The position numbers and the translations under genes are program-made. A stretch of DNA of 64,000 nt from Lentzea sp. NEAU-D7. GTDB taxonomy: Bacteria > Actinomycetota > Actinomycetes > Mycobacteriales > Pseudonocardiaceae. Positions 54,399-63,749 of the stretch are shown piece by piece. Below the pieces are notes generated by a model. That model did no database searches and was not told the origin of the DNA. It saw only the letters and a list, made by a program, of their open reading frames with translations. The stretch lies in assembly GCF_026242055.1 (NCBI RefSeq), contig NZ_JAPJDL010000008.1, forward strand, positions 62,001 to 126,000. Reading direction: 5' to 3'. Position 1 is the first letter of the stretch. Every line of letters begins with the position of its first letter.

Positions 54399-55724
54399 GT
54401 GAGCACAACGGGGAACGCACTGGCACTGGCGGAGGACGAGGTCGTCACCCTCGTCAGCGAGCTGATCAGGATCGACACGACGAACACGGGTGACCCCGCG
54501 ACGGTCGTGGGGGAGCGCGCGGCCGCCGAGTGGGTGGCCGAGAAGCTGTCCGAGGTCGGTTACGAGACGACCTACGTGGAGTCGGGCGCCAAAGGCCGCG
54601 GCAACGTCGTCGCGCGCCTTCAGGGATCCGATCCCAGCCGCGGCGCGCTGCTCGTGCACGGCCACCTCGACGTGGTGCCCGCCGACGCCTCGGAGTGGTC
54701 GGTGCACCCGTTCTCCGGCGCCGTGCAGGACGGGTACGTGTGGGGCCGCGGCGCGGTCGACATGAAGGACATGGTCGGCATGACGCTGGCCCTGGCCCGG
54801 CACTTCAAGCGCGAGAACGTCGTGCCGCCGCGCGACATCGTGTTCGCGTTCCTCGCCGACGAGGAGGCGGGCGGCCTGTACGGCGCGAAGTGGCTGGTGG
54901 AGAACCGGCCCGAGCTGTTCGAGGGCGTCACCGAGGCGATCAGCGAGGTCGGCGGCTTCTCGATCACGCTCAAGGACGACGTCCGCGCCTACCTCGTCGA
55001 GACCGCGGAGAAGGGCATCCGCTGGCTCAAGCTGCGCGTCAAGGGCACCGCCGGGCACGGCAGCATGATCCACCGCGACAACGCCGTGGCGAAGCTCGCC
55101 GCCGCCGTCACCAAGCTCGACCAGCACCAGTGGCCGTTGATCATCCGGCCGTCCGTGCGCGAGTTCCTCGACGGCGTCACCGAGATCACCGGCCTCGACT
55201 TCCCCGACGACGACATCGAGGGGTCGATCGGCAAGCTCGGCGCGCTGTCGCGGATGATCGGCGCGACGCTGCGCGACACGGCGAACCCGACGATGCTCTC
55301 CGCCGGGTACAAGGCGAACGTCATCCCGTCGACCGCCGAGGCCACTGTGGACTGCCGGATCCTGCCGGGCCGCGAGGAGGCGTTCGACCGCGAGCTCGCC
55401 GAGCTCCTCGGCCCGGACGTCGAACGCGAGTGGATCGGCCTCCCGCCGGTCGAGACGACGTTCGACGGCGCCTTGGTCGACGCCATGACGGCGTCGATCA
55501 TCGCCGAGGACCCCGGCGCCCGCGTGCTGCCCTACATGCTCTCCGGCGGCACGGACGCCAAGTCGTTCCAGACGCTCGGCATCCGCAACTTCGGCTTCGC
55601 GCCCCTGAAGCTGCCCGCCGACCTCGACTTCTCCGGGCTCTTCCACGGCGTGGACGAGCGCGTTCCGGTGGACGCCCTGAAGTTCGGCGTCCGGGTCCTC
55701 GACCGATTCCTGCGCAACAGCTGA
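54399..55724 (+). CDS. M20-family metallopeptidase
   Basis: 441 residues. The metal and catalytic residues are all present: His89/Asp91 ('LLVHGHLDVVPAD'), bridging Asp121 ('GRGAVDMKD'), and Glu155/Glu156 ('AFLADEEAGG'); the dimerisation domain begins 'KGTAGHGSMIHRDN'. It is a zinc aminoacylase/carboxypeptidase-type enzyme of the DapE/ArgE/CPG2 group. Starts at GTG 54399. The SDR gene follows 9 bp later. Confidence 0.93.
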   Translation: MSTTGNALALAEDEVVTLVSELIRIDTTNTGDPATVVGERAAAEWVAEKLSEVGYETTYVESGAKGRGNVVARLQGSDPSRGALLVHGHLDVVPADASEWSVHPFSGAVQDGYVWGRGAVDMKDMVGMTLALARHFKRENVVPPRDIVFAFLADEEAGGLYGAKWLVENRPELFEGVTEAISEVGGFSITLKDDVRAYLVETAEKGIRWLKLRVKGTAGHGSMIHRDNAVAKLAAAVTKLDQHQWPLIIRPSVREFLDGVTEITGLDFPDDDIEGSIGKLGALSRMIGATLRDTANPTMLSAGYKANVIPSTAEATVDCRILPGREEAFDRELAELLGPDVEREWIGLPPVETTFDGALVDAMTASIIAEDPGARVLPYMLSGGTDAKSFQTLGIRNFGFAPLKLPADLDFSGLFHGVDERVPVDALKFGVRVLDRFLRNS

Positions 55725-55733
55725 GGAGACGCC

Positions 55734-56519
55734 ATGTCCACTGTGGACCTGACCGGCCGGGTCGCGCTGGTCACCGGCGGCGCGGGAGGCATCGGCGCCG
55801 CCGTGGCGCGCCGGCTCGCGAAGCTCGGGGCGCGGGTCGCGGTGCTCGACCTCGACGCCGCCGGCGCGCACCAGGTCGCGTCCGCGGTGGGCGGCATCGC
55901 CATCACCGGTGACGTCAGCGATCCGGCGACCATGCCCGCCGCCGTGGCACAGGTGGAGGAGGAGCTCGGCCGCCTCGACGTCGTGCACCTCAACGCCGGG
56001 ATCGGCGGCGGGCAGAGCGGTGTGGACGCGCTGGACGTCGCCCGCTACCGCAAACTGGTCGGCGTCAACGTCGACCACGTCGTGTACGGGCTCTGCGCGG
56101 CCGTGCCGGCGTTGCGGCGGCAGGGCGGCGGCAAGGTCGTGATCACGGCGTCGCTGGCGGGGATCACCCCGATGCCGTCCGATCCGCTGTACACGCTGAC
56201 CAAGCACGCGGTTGTCGGGTACGCGCGGGCGGCGGGCAAGGCGCTGGCGGGCGACAACATCACGGTCTCCGCGCTGTGCCCCGGGTTCGTCGACACGTTG
56301 CTGCTGGGCGCGGCGAAGGAGGAGTTCGCCGCGGCCTCGTTCCCGTTGCTGACGCCCGCGGACGTCGCGGAGGCCGTGCAGTCGGTGCTGGCCGAGGGCG
56401 GGCCGGGGGAGGCGTGGATCATCCAGCCCGGTGGCAAGGCGACGGCCTACGACTTCCGCGGTGTGCCGGGCGTCGGTGGCGGGCAGCTGCCACCTCCTGT
56501 GGTGCTCGGCCGCGTTTAG
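55734..56519 (+). CDS. Short-chain dehydrogenase/reductase
   Basis: 261 residues. The nucleotide-binding motif 'TGGAGGIGAAV' is at 14-24, 'HLNAGIGG' provides the NAG motif, and the active site includes Ser in 'ITASLAG' and Tyr153-x-x-x-Lys157 ('YTLTKHAVV'). It is a classical SDR. Substrate unknown. It is likely co-transcribed with the M20 peptidase, with a strong hairpin 8 bp after its stop. Confidence 0.93.
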   Translation: MSTVDLTGRVALVTGGAGGIGAAVARRLAKLGARVAVLDLDAAGAHQVASAVGGIAITGDVSDPATMPAAVAQVEEELGRLDVVHLNAGIGGGQSGVDALDVARYRKLVGVNVDHVVYGLCAAVPALRRQGGGKVVITASLAGITPMPSDPLYTLTKHAVVGYARAAGKALAGDNITVSALCPGFVDTLLLGAAKEEFAAASFPLLTPADVAEAVQSVLAEGGPGEAWIIQPGGKATAYDFRGVPGVGGGQLPPPVVLGRV

Positions 56520-56526
56520 GGCGTGT

Positions 56527-56575
56527 CCTTTCGCCGTGTCGTCTCGTTAGGACGAACAGACGACACGGCGAAAGG
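56527..56575 (+). promoter_or_regulatory. 18-bp perfect inverted repeat covering a ribosome site
   Basis: Arms 56527-56544 and 56558-56575 ('CCTTTCGCCGTGTCGTCT' and its complement) are perfectly complementary with a 13-base loop. The right arm contains the AAAGG of the AAAGGA ribosome site for ATG 56584. The hairpin could end the SDR transcript, hide the ribosome site of the hydrolase, or act as a dyad operator. Confidence 0.75.
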
Positions 56576-56583
56576 AACTCCGC

Positions 56584-57417
56584 ATGGTGCGGCTGGAAGA
56601 CGGAACCGAGCTCAACGTGCTGCGCGCGGGCGACCCCGAGTCACCGGTGACGGTCGTGCTCGCCCACGGCTACGCCCTCGACCACCGCACCTGGCACAAG
56701 GTCGTCGAGCAGCTGAGCCCCGAGTTCCAGGTCATCGCCTACGACCACCGCGGCCACGGCAAGTCGGACGGCGCCTCCAAGGAGACGGCCACGATCGACC
56801 AGCTCGGCGAGGACCTGGGCGAACTCATCGAACGTGCGGTGCCGCAGGGCCAGGTCGTGATCGCCGGGCACTCGATGGGCGGCATGGCGGCGCTCGCGAT
56901 GGCCGAGCGCAGGCCGCGGCTGTTCCGGCAACGGGTGCTGGGCAACGTCTTCGTGTCCACGGCGGCGAGCGGCCTGTCCGAGACGTCGCTCGCGTGGCCC
57001 AAGGCCGTCGGGAAGCTCGTGCGGGAGCTGGAACGGGCGTTCGGGCCGATCGTGCGCGCGGTGCGGGAGAAGATCGAGCCGACCAAGACCGCCGGGCTGC
57101 GCTGGTGGCTGTTCGGTGACGAGCCGTCGGACGAGGACGTCGACCTGACGGCGGACATGGTGTGGGGGCACTGGCCGGAGACCGTCGCGCTGTTCCGGCC
57201 CGCCGTCGACCGCTACGACCGCGAGGCCGGGCTGATGGTGGCCAAGGAGAAGGCCGTCGTCGCCGTGGTGGGGGACGAAGATCGTCTCGTCTCCGAGACG
57301 GACGCTGTGAGGTTCGGCGGAACATCGGTGGTCCTGCCCGATGCCGGACATATGCTCCCCCTGGAGCGGCCGGCCGAACTCGCGAACCTGATCCGGGAGG
57401 TCGCCGCCAAGGCATAG
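56584..57417 (+). CDS. Alpha/beta hydrolase
   Basis: 277 residues. 'VVLAHGYALDHRTWHKVVEQ' is the oxyanion-hole region, 'IAGHSMGGMAALAMAERRP' carries the nucleophile Ser near residue 97, and 'VGDEDRLVSETDAV' with 'LPDAGHMLPLERP' give the acid and His. The AAAGGA ribosome site lies within the upstream hairpin. The substrate is unknown; the family includes esterases and haloperoxidase-like enzymes. Confidence 0.92.
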   Translation: MVRLEDGTELNVLRAGDPESPVTVVLAHGYALDHRTWHKVVEQLSPEFQVIAYDHRGHGKSDGASKETATIDQLGEDLGELIERAVPQGQVVIAGHSMGGMAALAMAERRPRLFRQRVLGNVFVSTAASGLSETSLAWPKAVGKLVRELERAFGPIVRAVREKIEPTKTAGLRWWLFGDEPSDEDVDLTADMVWGHWPETVALFRPAVDRYDREAGLMVAKEKAVVAVVGDEDRLVSETDAVRFGGTSVVLPDAGHMLPLERPAELANLIREVAAKA

Positions 57418-57428
57418 CTGGGGGGCTG

Positions 57429-58520
57429 GTGCTGCACCACCTGGAGCCGCGGACGGACGTGCCCGCGAAGGACGACTGGTCGACCCGTCTCGCGCTCGCC
57501 GATGTCCGCATCGGCGTGCGCCAGCGCGTGGAGTCGCTCTTCGCGGCCGTCGCGCTCGTCGTCACCTTCCTGGTGCCGGAGACACCGGGGAACACGGTGG
57601 CGCGGATCGTGCTCGGCGTGATGGTGGTGGTGTCGTTGCTGGCGTTGCTGCCGAACCGGTCCGTGCGTCGTGCGCTGCGTAGCGGCCTGCTGGACGAACC
57701 GTGGCGACGCGAGGCGGCGGCGGTGGCGCAGGAGCACGAGAACGACCCCGTGAACCGCCTGCTGCTGAGCGGGCTGGTCCTCAAGGGGTGGTTCCACGAC
57801 CTGATCCCGGTGGTGCTCGACCGGGGAGACGTCTTCGTGTGCGGCCCCGACGCCGACGGCCGCGCGATGGTCAGGGCCGCTGGATCGACGTCGATGTACA
57901 AGGCCGTGGTCGACGAGGGCGACTTCCAGGCCAGGGAACGCGAGGAGCGGGTGCTCGGCCGTCCTGGCGACGACGAGGAGGTCCGGGACGGCCTGCTCAT
58001 GTCCCGAGCACTGGTGCGCTGGTTCTGGGTCTTCCCGGCGGTGGCACTGGTGTGCGCGGGCGTGCTGGTCGCGGTGAGCATCTCGCCGTTCGCACCGACG
58101 GGCCTGGTCGCGGCCGCTCTGCTGGCGCCGGTGCTGCTCGACGTTCCCCTCGCGGTCGAGATAGCGCGCCGGCAACGGGACGTGGCCCGAGCCGTGGAGA
58201 CCGCGGAAACCTGGACCGCAGTGCCGGTCAGGCTGTTCCCGTGGCGGCGCGGGCATCACGTCGCCGGGATCGCGGACCTGCCGGAGGGCCGTGCGCTGGT
58301 GCGGTTCCCGGCACCGTCGTACGACGTCGTCGCGAACATCGCCGGCACCGGTGCCATGTGGGTCGCGGGCACGCATCGCGGCATCCTCGTCGTGGGAGTG
58401 CCTGGGACGGTTCAGCTGATGTTCGCCGTCGTGGACGCGGATCGGGTGGACCGGACGAGCGATCCGATGTCGTGGTGGAGAAGGATCAGCCCGCGCGACT
58501 ACAGCGCGCTGCCGCACTAG
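57429..58520 (+). CDS. Membrane protein of unknown function
   Basis: 363 residues from GTG 57429, 11 bp after the hydrolase stop. Two pairs of hydrophobic segments (about 35-75, 'ARIVLGVMVVVSLLALL'; about 200-245, 'WVFPAVALVCAGVLVAVSIS') alternate with soluble regions. The C terminus ('HVAGIADLPEGRALVRFPAP') is globular. I do not recognise the family. The 118 bp up to 58638 continue in frame after the stop with a hydrophobic stretch and may be coding debris or chance. Confidence 0.65.
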   Translation: MLHHLEPRTDVPAKDDWSTRLALADVRIGVRQRVESLFAAVALVVTFLVPETPGNTVARIVLGVMVVVSLLALLPNRSVRRALRSGLLDEPWRREAAAVAQEHENDPVNRLLLSGLVLKGWFHDLIPVVLDRGDVFVCGPDADGRAMVRAAGSTSMYKAVVDEGDFQAREREERVLGRPGDDEEVRDGLLMSRALVRWFWVFPAVALVCAGVLVAVSISPFAPTGLVAAALLAPVLLDVPLAVEIARRQRDVARAVETAETWTAVPVRLFPWRRGHHVAGIADLPEGRALVRFPAPSYDVVANIAGTGAMWVAGTHRGILVVGVPGTVQLMFAVVDADRVDRTSDPMSWWRRISPRDYSALPH

Positions 58521-58638
58521 CTGGCGCTGGTCACGCTCGTGGGCGTGCCGGTGCTGACGTTCGCCGCGGTCCAGCCGGATCGGGACACCCCGAAGGAGGT
58601 CCCGATCCCCTGGATCCAGCGGTGGTGCCGGCCCGACT

Positions 58639-59082
58639 TCAGCGGCCTGCCGCGCTGGGGCGGCGCCGTCCCGGCGGCCGGCCGAAGAGCCGCACGTGCT
58701 CGTCGACGAGCCAGTCCTTGAGCGGTGACCACTCCGGGTGGTGGTTGAGGACCAGCAGGCGGTGCATCCACCAGTTCGGGTCGTCGTGGCGGGGGAACGC
58801 GGTGAGCCACGCGGCCCGCTCGTCCGCCGTGAGTCCCCAGAGGTGCTGCAACTGGCCCTCTGCGTCCGTGTCGAGCTGGGCGGTGATGCGGCCGTCCTCC
58901 GTCTGCCATTCCGCGCGCAGTTCGCGCAGCACGGCGATCGCGCGCTCGTCACCTTCCTCGGCGGTGACGACGACTGTGTGCAGGCCCTGGGCCGCGGCTT
59001 GCGCGAGCAGGGCACGGGCGGATGTTTCGTCGTGCGGCAGTGCGCTGTGAGCGACCCCGACTTCGTGCGGCACGAGCTCCAT
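58639..59082 (-). CDS. Hypothetical protein downstream of an 18-bp palindrome
   Basis: 147 residues with an N-terminal alternating strand/helix pattern ('HTVVVTAEEGDERAIAVLRE') and a Trp-rich C-terminal part ('DDPNWWMHRLLVLNHHPEWS'). No known motif. Its upstream region has an AT-rich stretch (TAATAAAAT on the minus strand) directly after an 18-bp palindrome identical to one upstream of the nSTAND-WD40 gene. Confidence 0.6.
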   Translation of the reverse strand: MELVPHEVGVAHSALPHDETSARALLAQAAAQGLHTVVVTAEEGDERAIAVLRELRAEWQTEDGRITAQLDTDAEGQLQHLWGLTADERAAWLTAFPRHDDPNWWMHRLLVLNHHPEWSPLKDWLVDEHVRLFGRPPGRRRPSAAGR

Positions 59083-59129
59083 GACTCAGAATCTGATCAT
59101 ATCGACAACCAGTTCGGTAAATTTTATTA

Positions 59130-59147
59130 CTTCAGTGTTGACTGAAG
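59130..59147. promoter_or_regulatory. Palindromic operator candidate, copy 1
   Basis: CTTCAGT-GTTG-ACTGAAG, a perfect 7-bp inverted repeat with a 4-base spacer. On the minus strand it is followed within two bases by TAATAAAAT, a likely -10 region for the gene starting at 59082. An identical 18-mer is at 62956. Confidence 0.65.
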
Positions 59148-59269
59148 AGTCACCTTCGACCGGTAGGCGCCTCACGTTGCACGGACGTTGTTGTACGGCG
59201 CCCGGACATCGACACCGCACAACGTTTTCGCACTACAAATGCGGTGAGAGGAAAGGTGAAGGGTGTTGT

Positions 59270-62200
59270 TCAGCAGAGAGGCCTCGGTTCGACGCCGGGG
59301 AAGTACTGGTCCCAATGACGACTGGACAGGTGCGCCGTCGTAGTGGCGCACACGCGCGCTGCGGTCGCCTCGACGTCGATGTCCCACACGCGGACGGTGC
59401 GGTCCGCGCCGGTGGTGGCCAGGGTGCGGTTGTCGGGCGCGAAGCCCACACCCCACACCCGTTCCGTGTGACCGTGCAGCACTGCCCGGACCTGGGGGTT
59501 TCGGGGATCGCTCACGTCCCACACGCGGATCACGTCGTCGGTCGTCCCGGCCGCGACGGTGGTGCCATCGGGGGAGAACGCGAGGCGCTGCAGCGGCCCG
59601 CCGTCGTTCTGCAGGGAGCTGAGCTTGCGCGGCTGTGCGGGATCACTGATGTCGTACAGCGCGCCGCTGCCGCCCTGGTTCGCGATGGCCATCACGGTGC
59701 CGTGGATCACGACGGTGTAGACCTCGTCCCGGCCCGCCTGCCCTCCGCGGCGGATGGGACTCGGGTTGTCGTCGGTCTTCAGCGCCGGGTGGGCCCGTGG
59801 CCGGGCGGGGTCGCTGACGTCCCACAGGTGGAGCTCGCGGCTGCCGTTCGCGATGGCCAGCGTGCGGTCGTCCTCCGACAGCTCGACCTGCCAGACGGTG
59901 TTCGTCCTGGGAACGGCGAAACCGCCGGCCTTGACCGGGTTGCGCGGGTCGGTGACGTTCCACAGCCCCACGCCGCCGTCCTCGTCGGCGGCGACGAGCA
60001 TCCTGCCGTCGTGGCTGAAGGTGGCGGAGACGATCGGGGCGTCGAACGTGATCGCCCTGGTCAGTTCCCGCGGTGCGGCGGGGTCGCTGACGTCCCACAG
60101 GGCGGCGCCGGCCGTGGTCGAGCCGAACAGGACGTCGCCCACTGGGCTGACGTCGATGGTCTGCCCCTCGTCGTCCGGTGCGAACGCCGGGAGGGTCGAG
60201 ATCTCCTCGGCGTGCCGGTCCTCCGGCCGCCACAGCTTGATGGCGCCGTCGGAGGACACGGTCGCGAAGTAGCGTCCGCGCTTGTCGTAGTCGAGCTTCC
60301 ACGCGGTCTGCTCGTGCCGCGGGTAGGTGAGGTTGTCCACGTCGAGCACGCGGAACTCCGTGTCGTTGGTGGCCGCGACCATGTGGCGCGAGTCGGAGCT
60401 GAAGGTCACCGAGGTGAGAGCGTCGCCGTGCCCGCCGATCACGGAGGCGAGTGCGACGTTGCGCGGGTCGCTCACGTCCCACAGGCGTGTGCCCTTGTCG
60501 CCGCCGGCGCTGGCGAGGAACCTCCCGTCGGGGGAGAAGGCCACGGTGTGGACGGAGAACGTGTGTCCAGCGGCGACGCTGAGCAGTGCGGGTTTGCGCA
60601 CGTCGCTGACGTCCCACAGCCGCACGTCGCCGTTGTCCGCGCCCGTGGCGATGGTGCGGCCGTCGGGGGAGAAGGCCACGCCGTCCACCGCGACGTCACC
60701 GGGCACGGGGTCGATGGTGGCGAGAGGTGCGCCGGTCGCGAGCTCCCAGAGCTTGACGGTGCCGTCCCAGGAGGCGGACGCGATCGTGGAGCCGTCGGGG
60801 CTGAGCGAGATGCCGTGCGCGTTGTCGTCGTGGGCCTGGATGGTGCGGATCGCGGTGGCGGGGCCGGAGACGTCCCAGACCTTGATCGTCTTGTCCTCGC
60901 CGCTGCTGACCAGCGAGCGGCCGTCAGGGGTGAACTGCACGGCCTGCACCTGGCCGGTGTGACCGGCGATGCGCGCCCTCTCGAAGGGCTTGCGCGCGTC
61001 GGAGACGTCGAACAGGCGGATGAAGCCGTCCCAGCCGGCCGTGGCGACGGTCCTGCCGTCCGGGCTGAACGACATCCCGTGGGTGGCGTGGTCGCCCGCG
61101 CGGACGCGGCCCAGCTCCGTGGGGTGGTAGGAGTCGGTGAAGTCCCACATGATCAGCATCCGGTCGTCACCGGAGGTGGCGAGGAGCTTGGCGTCGGGGC
61201 TGAAGACGGCGTACGAAGCCGGTTCGTCGTGGCCGCTGACGACGGTGACCTGAGGTGACGAGAACGTGCTGAGCAGGCTGTCGCGGGCGGCGGGCAGGCC
61301 GCTGAGGCGGTAGGCGGCCAGCCGGAGCTGGTTGGCCAGGCCGGGATCGCGCTCCTGCAGGCCGTTGGCGTCGGAGATCGCCTTCTGGGCGAGTGCGATG
61401 GTGCGCTGCTCGGTGGTCTGGCGTTGCGCCCGTATGGCGAACACCGTCGCGGTGGTGGCGACCAGCAGCAGTGCGGCGAGCAACGCGACCACGCGGCGAA
61501 GATTGTTGGTGCGGCGCCTGCCGGTGGCCAGGTCGTGCTCGACCGCGGTCCTGCTGGCGTCGAGGAACGCCTTCTCCCCGGCGTTCAGGGCATCGGGTTC
61601 GCGTTCGGCCCACTCGGTGGCCTGGGTGAACGGCACGCCCCGGTACAGCGAGCCCGGGTCGCGGCCGTGCGCCTCCCAGTCGGCGGCGGCAGCGGTGAGC
61701 CTGCGGTGCACGCGCAGGTCGTCGCGCGTCTCGGCGAGCCAGTCCCTGAGGCGCGGCCAGCTGCGGATGACCGCTTCGTGGCTGATCTCGACGCTGTCGT
61801 CGTCGACGGTGAGGATGCGTGCGCCGGCGAGGTGTTCGACGACGTCGTCGGCCGCGAGCTCGGACCGCGTGACGCGGCGTTTGGTGTCCTCGGTGCCGTC
61901 GCCGGGGTTCACGAGGCGCAGGAACACCTGGCGCGCCTGGGCCTGTTGGTGTTCGTCGAGGCCGGTGAACGCGTGCTCGGCGGTGTTGGCGATGGCGCGG
62001 GCGATGCCGCCGCTCTCGTGGTAGCTGGAGAGCGTGAGGGTGTTGCCGCGCTTGCGCCGCCAGGTCTCGAGCAGCGCGTGGCTGACGTGGGGGAGGACGC
62101 CGGGTTCGCCGGTGGCGTCGGCGATGAGGCGGGCGACGAGACCGGTCTCCAGGGCGCAGCCGACCTCGACGGCGGGCTGGGTGATGGCCTTGCGCAGCTC

Positions 62201-62911
62201 GTCGGTGCTCATCGGGCCGACCAGGACCTGGGCGTCCTCGACCGCCCCGGCGAGGCCGGGGTAGCGGGCGCAGTGGCCGTAGAAGTCGGCGCGCATGCCG
62301 ATCACGGTCTGGCCGTCGCGGCGGGTGAGGGCGGCGATGAACTCGTCGCGGTGGGGGAGCGCGAAGATCTCCTCGAACTGGTCGACCACCAGCAGGCCGT
62401 CGGTGGCGGGGACCGTCTCGTGGGTGCCCGGGGTGATCAGCTCACCCTGCACGCGTGCCAGCAGACCGGCCCTGAGCAGCGACGACTTGCCCGAACCGGA
62501 TGCGCCGACGACGAGCACGGTGTCGTGGTGCTCCAGCTTGCCCAGCAGCTTGCCGACGAGCCGTTCCCGTCCGAAGAAGCGGTCGGCGTCGTGCTCGGTG
62601 AACGCCTTGAGGCCGACGTAGGGGGAGTCGCCCTCGGGGTGCCGCGGTTCGGCCTCGCTGATCTCGCGCCAGCGTTGTTCCCACACCTCTTCGTCGCCGC
62701 CGCAGGCGCGGACGAACGCGAGTGACACGGCGAGGCTGGGCAGCCGCTGGCCGCGGGCTGCGTCGGCGAGGGTGCTGGCGGAGTAGTGGCTGAGCCTGCC
62801 GAGTTCGCGGTAGCCGGGGGAGCCGGCCTTCTCGCGGAGTTTGCGCAGGTCGAACGCGAACTGTTCAACAGGCCCGGCGAACGGGTCGAGCGGTTTTTCC
62901 GGGCGAGGCAT
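59270..62911 (-). CDS. XRE-nSTAND1-WD40 signalling protein
   Basis: 1,213 residues from ATG 62911. An XRE-like helix-turn-helix (15-70, 'YRELGRLSHYSASTLADAAR') is followed by an nSTAND1 NTPase ('YVGLKAFTEHDADRFFGRER', P-loop 'GASGSGKS' at 136-143, Walker B 'GLLVVDQFEEIFAL'), a transmembrane helix near 475-500 ('VVALLAALLLVATTATVFAI') and about 14 WD40 repeats ('VAFSPDGRTIATGADNGDVR'). It is a standard actinobacterial architecture: NTPase and HTH in the cytoplasm, propeller on the other side of the membrane helix. The output is unknown. A palindrome shared with another promoter lies 45 bp upstream. Confidence 0.93.
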   Translation of the reverse strand: MPRPEKPLDPFAGPVEQFAFDLRKLREKAGSPGYRELGRLSHYSASTLADAARGQRLPSLAVSLAFVRACGGDEEVWEQRWREISEAEPRHPEGDSPYVGLKAFTEHDADRFFGRERLVGKLLGKLEHHDTVLVVGASGSGKSSLLRAGLLARVQGELITPGTHETVPATDGLLVVDQFEEIFALPHRDEFIAALTRRDGQTVIGMRADFYGHCARYPGLAGAVEDAQVLVGPMSTDELRKAITQPAVEVGCALETGLVARLIADATGEPGVLPHVSHALLETWRRKRGNTLTLSSYHESGGIARAIANTAEHAFTGLDEHQQAQARQVFLRLVNPGDGTEDTKRRVTRSELAADDVVEHLAGARILTVDDDSVEISHEAVIRSWPRLRDWLAETRDDLRVHRRLTAAAADWEAHGRDPGSLYRGVPFTQATEWAEREPDALNAGEKAFLDASRTAVEHDLATGRRRTNNLRRVVALLAALLLVATTATVFAIRAQRQTTEQRTIALAQKAISDANGLQERDPGLANQLRLAAYRLSGLPAARDSLLSTFSSPQVTVVSGHDEPASYAVFSPDAKLLATSGDDRMLIMWDFTDSYHPTELGRVRAGDHATHGMSFSPDGRTVATAGWDGFIRLFDVSDARKPFERARIAGHTGQVQAVQFTPDGRSLVSSGEDKTIKVWDVSGPATAIRTIQAHDDNAHGISLSPDGSTIASASWDGTVKLWELATGAPLATIDPVPGDVAVDGVAFSPDGRTIATGADNGDVRLWDVSDVRKPALLSVAAGHTFSVHTVAFSPDGRFLASAGGDKGTRLWDVSDPRNVALASVIGGHGDALTSVTFSSDSRHMVAATNDTEFRVLDVDNLTYPRHEQTAWKLDYDKRGRYFATVSSDGAIKLWRPEDRHAEEISTLPAFAPDDEGQTIDVSPVGDVLFGSTTAGAALWDVSDPAAPRELTRAITFDAPIVSATFSHDGRMLVAADEDGGVGLWNVTDPRNPVKAGGFAVPRTNTVWQVELSEDDRTLAIANGSRELHLWDVSDPARPRAHPALKTDDNPSPIRRGGQAGRDEVYTVVIHGTVMAIANQGGSGALYDISDPAQPRKLSSLQNDGGPLQRLAFSPDGTTVAAGTTDDVIRVWDVSDPRNPQVRAVLHGHTERVWGVGFAPDNRTLATTGADRTVRVWDIDVEATAARVCATTTAHLSSRHWDQYFPGVEPRPLC

Positions 62912-62955
62912 GACGGGGATTCTTTCATCCGTTCGTGTCTCGTCAGACTCTATAG

Positions 62956-62973
62956 CTTCAGTGTTGACTGAAG
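62956..62973. promoter_or_regulatory. Palindromic operator candidate, copy 2
   Basis: It is identical to the 18-mer at 59130-59147. It overlaps the last codons of the MmyB-type regulator gene and sits 45 bp upstream of the nSTAND-WD40 start, with CTATAG next to it on the minus strand. The neighbouring regulator is a candidate binder. Confidence 0.65.
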
Positions 62974-63680
62974 TAAGCCACCAACCGGTGCTCGCCTTCA
63001 CCCGCGAACCACAACGTCTCGTACGCCAAGAGGTGCGGACCCCAGCGCTCGGTGCCGAAGGCTGGAGGCAGGGACGCCACGGTGTCGTAGCGGTCCGAGA
63101 ACGCGGCGCCGGCGGTGACGGAGAGTTCGAAAGCTAGCGCCGCGGCGGAGTGATCGCCCAGGTCAGCGGCCGCGCGGAGGGTGGCGGCGCGGTCGTTCGC
63201 GACCTGGTCCCAGTCGGGGTAGTGGGCCTTCGCGCGCGGGCTGAAGGCGAAGCGGACGAGGTTGCGTTCGTCCTCCAGACCGGAGATCTCGTGGAACCGC
63301 GCGGTGCTCGCGAGGACGTCGCCGGAGGGGGAGAGCACGGCGGCCGCGGCGGCTTCGAGAGTGGCCAACATCGCCTTCACGGTGGGCCGCAGCTGCGGAG
63401 GCGGGGGAGGGGAGCAGGTCGTGCCGGCCTTGATCAGGCGGTACAGGTGGACGCGTTCGTCGGCTGTCATGGCCAGGGCGTCCGCGAGGGCGGACAGGAC
63501 CTGGCCGGAGGGGGAGCGGTCGGTGCCGCGTTCGAGGCGGGTCAGGTACTCGACGCTGATGCCGGCGCGGTCGGCGAGCTCGCCGCGGCGCAGGCCGGGG
63601 GTGCGGCGGCGCCCGGTGGCCGGGGGAGTGGTGGCTTCACGGCGGGCGCGCAGGAAGCGGCCCAGTGCGTTGTCGGCCAT
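62958..63680 (-). CDS. XRE regulator with MmyB-like ligand-binding domain
   Basis: 240 residues. The N-terminal helix-turn-helix reads 'LRRGELADRAGISVEYLTRL' followed by 'ERGTDRSPSGQVLSALADAL'. The C-terminal MmyB-type PAS-like domain has 'FAFSPRAKAHYPDWDQVAND', which in this family binds a fatty acid. It often regulates the gene beside it. Its 3' end overlaps the second palindrome, and on the other side a divergent aldo/keto reductase begins 70 bp away, the usual target for this regulator type. Confidence 0.92.
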   Translation of the reverse strand: MADNALGRFLRARREATTPPATGRRRTPGLRRGELADRAGISVEYLTRLERGTDRSPSGQVLSALADALAMTADERVHLYRLIKAGTTCSPPPPPQLRPTVKAMLATLEAAAAAVLSPSGDVLASTARFHEISGLEDERNLVRFAFSPRAKAHYPDWDQVANDRAATLRAAADLGDHSAAALAFELSVTAGAAFSDRYDTVASLPPAFGTERWGPHLLAYETLWFAGEGEHRLVAYFSQH

Positions 63681-63749
63681 GATCGGCGAGTTTAGAGGGG
63701 CCCTGAGCCGGTCTCCCTCGGTTCGCCGGTCGCGGTGATGCTGTGGATC

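Noticed and set aside
54357-56207. 616-residue ORF opposite the M20 peptidase and SDR genes
   Set aside because: It spans two well-supported genes on the other strand and shows no motif.
58521-58720. Small ORF after the membrane-protein stop
   Set aside because: Hydrophobic start but no ribosome site, and it overlaps the hypothetical gene on the other strand; not enough to call.
59081-61258. 725-residue ORF opposite the WD40 region
   Set aside because: Mirror of WD40 repeats ('ADVPQ' spacing follows the 'DVSDP' codons of the real gene).
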